Assembly (NCBI GenBank): GCA_021850345.1
Contig: JAJZMN010000144.1
Location: 1 to 5,761, forward strand
Length of the DNA: 5,761 nucleotides
Direction of reading: 5' to 3'
From: Actinomycetes bacterium
GTDB lineage: Bacteria > Actinomycetota > Acidimicrobiia > Acidimicrobiales > RAAP-2
Every line of letters begins with the position of its first letter. Positions within the stretch are counted from its first letter, which is position 1. Shown piece by piece: positions 4,898-5,761 of the stretch. Made by a program: the position numbers and the translations under genes. Under the pieces are notes generated by a model. It made no database searches. It was not told where the DNA came from and saw only the letters and a list, made by a program, of their open reading frames with translations.

Positions 4898-5515
4898 GTG
4901 CAGGACGCAAGCGAACCCCCCGGCTACCTGCGGGACATCGAGCGCGATGTGCGGATTCGCAACGGGCAAATCGTACGCGTGCGACCGATCCGTCCCGACG
5001 ACGCGGCGATGCTCGTCGCCTTCCACGCGTCGCTCTCGCCGCAGTCCATCTACCTGCGCTACTTCAACTTCCACCCGGTGCTCACCACACGCGAGGTCGA
5101 ACGCTTCACCCGCGTCGACTACGTCGACCGGCTCGCCCTCGTCGTGCTGGCCGGGGAGCGGCTGGTGGCGGTGGGCAGGTACGACCGGGTCGCCGGGACC
5201 GACGAGGCCGAGGTCGCGTTCGTGGTGAAAGACGACTACCAGCACCAGGGGATCGGCACGCTCCTGGCAGATGAGCTCGCCCGGGCCGCCCGCGCGACGG
5301 GGATCCGGGTGTTCGTCGCGGACACCCTGGCCGAGAACGCCGCAATGCTCGAGATGTTCCACGGCATGGGGTTCCCCGTCGAGTCCGGGTTCGAGGAGGG
5401 AGTAGTGAAGGTGCGGTTCCCGATCCAACCGGTACCGGCGTACCTCGACGCGCTGGCCCGGCGCGAGGCCACCCGGCTCGCCGGAATTGGACGAGAGGAG
5501 CCGGAGCCGTGCTGA
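4898..5515 (+). CDS. GNAT-family N-acetyltransferase, Pat-like putative protein lysine acetyltransferase
   Basis: A 205-aa GNAT enzyme, transferring acetyl from acetyl-CoA to an amine. The GNAT domain runs from about residue 26 (VRVRPIRPDDA) to 176. SLSPQSIYLRYF (46-57) is characteristic of the GNAT domain found in Pat-type protein acetyltransferases, which modify a catalytic lysine of acyl-CoA synthetases. The acetyl-CoA site is the Q-x-x-G-x-G-T loop QHQGIGT (115-121) following VAFVVKDDY; Glu105 in EAEVAF is placed like the catalytic base of Pat enzymes. ENAAMLEMFHGMGF (147-160) is the usual late GNAT motif. It lacks the acyl-CoA-synthetase-like domain of Salmonella Pat and the cAMP-binding domain of mycobacterial Pat. 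The end overlaps the next gene by 7 nt. The companion deacetylase strongly suggests a protein substrate, but a small-molecule substrate remains possible. Confidence 0.9.
   Translation: MQDASEPPGYLRDIERDVRIRNGQIVRVRPIRPDDAAMLVAFHASLSPQSIYLRYFNFHPVLTTREVERFTRVDYVDRLALVVLAGERLVAVGRYDRVAGTDEAEVAFVVKDDYQHQGIGTLLADELARAARATGIRVFVADTLAENAAMLEMFHGMGFPVESGFEEGVVKVRFPIQPVPAYLDALARREATRLAGIGREEPEPC
5496..5500 (+). promoter_or_regulatory. Ribosome binding site of the deacetylase gene, inside the GNAT gene
   Basis: AGGAG lies 8 nt before the GTG at 5509, within the last codons of the acetyltransferase gene, consistent with coupled translation of the two proteins. Confidence 0.7.
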
Positions 5516-5761
5516 TCCTGGCGGGCCCGGTCGGAGAGCACGAGCACGACGGCGGTTCGCATCCCGAGCGCCCCGCGCGGGTCGGCGCCGTCCTGCAGGG
5601 CATCGCCGACCTCCACCTCGGGAGCGACGTCATCACCGTGGACGCCGTTCCCGCCGGCCGAGACGACCTCCTCCGGGTCCACGACGAGCAGTACCTCGAC
5701 GATCTCGCGGCATTTTCCCGGCGAGGAGGAGGTGCGCTCGATCCGGACACCTATGTCACGG
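5509..5761 (+). CDS. Histone deacetylase/AcuC-family zinc deacetylase (3' end outside window)
   Basis: The first 84 codons of a protein of the arginase-deacetylase fold, which in bacteria removes acetyl groups from lysines (AcuC on acetyl-CoA synthetase) or from acetylpolyamines. Visible marks are HPERP (residues 18-22), the entry motif of the family, RVHDEQYLDDL (56-66) and LDPDTYV (77-83), which precedes the active-site region in class II-like members. The His-His dyad and the zinc-binding Asp/His/Asp lie beyond the window, so activity cannot be judged. The N-terminus is short, starting only about 10 residues before the segment that normally reads H-D-x-G-x-G-H. The GTG start has a ribosome binding site and overlaps the acetyltransferase stop (7-nt overlap), so both proteins are probably made together. 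Confidence 0.88.
   Translation, partial: MLILAGPVGEHEHDGGSHPERPARVGAVLQGIADLHLGSDVITVDAVPAGRDDLLRVHDEQYLDDLAAFSRRGGGALDPDTYVT

Noticed and set aside
3165..4910. A 581-codon open frame on the minus strand spanning the DinB-like gene, avidin gene and beyond
   Set aside because: It is the antisense or shifted frame of well-supported genes; the translation is Arg/Pro-rich low-complexity sequence with no family motifs, as expected in high-GC DNA.

Overview
The window is very GC-rich DNA with strongly G/C-biased third codon positions, several GTG starts, one probable leaderless gene and little intergenic space. This fits a high-GC actinomycete-type bacterium (Actinomycetota). No rRNA, tRNA, CRISPR array, transposase or phage gene was seen, so the lineage cannot be fixed further; an environmental actinobacterium is an inference.

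Layout. (a) 2-697 (+): the truncated end of a LolD/MacB-type ABC transporter ATPase whose start lies before the window. (b) 746-2047 (-): a family 3 glycoside hydrolase (NagZ/LpqI-like) lipoprotein, convergent with the ATPase, with an in-frame 12-bp tandem repeat in its signal peptide. (c) 2048-2157: a divergent control region holding a perfect 16-bp tandem repeat. (d) 2158-3264 (+): a rhodanese/persulfide dioxygenase fusion for sulfane-sulfur detoxification. (e) 3281-3796 and 3878-4318 (both -): a DinB-like (DUF664) protein and, upstream of it, an avidin/streptavidin-family protein with no signal peptide and an apparently leaderless promoter. A 14-bp repeat sits between these two genes and a 9-bp repeat lies upstream of the avidin promoter. 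(f) 4458-4776 (+): a DosR/DevR-like box followed by a small alpha/beta protein of unknown function. (g) 4898 to the window end (+): a GNAT acetyltransferase overlapping by 7 nt the start of a histone-deacetylase/AcuC-family deacetylase.

How the genes relate. The clearest functional unit is the translationally coupled acetyltransferase-deacetylase pair, which looks like a writer/eraser module for reversible lysine acetylation, comparable in logic to Bacillus AcuA/AcuC. A DosR-like box some 430 bp upstream suggests the neighbourhood could respond to hypoxia, NO or redox state. The persulfide dioxygenase fusion also belongs to redox and sulfur stress handling. The intracellular avidin homologue paired with a DinB protein is the most unusual gene set. 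Four different short tandem repeats (9, 12, 14 and 16 bp) lie at or next to gene starts within about 2.5 kb.
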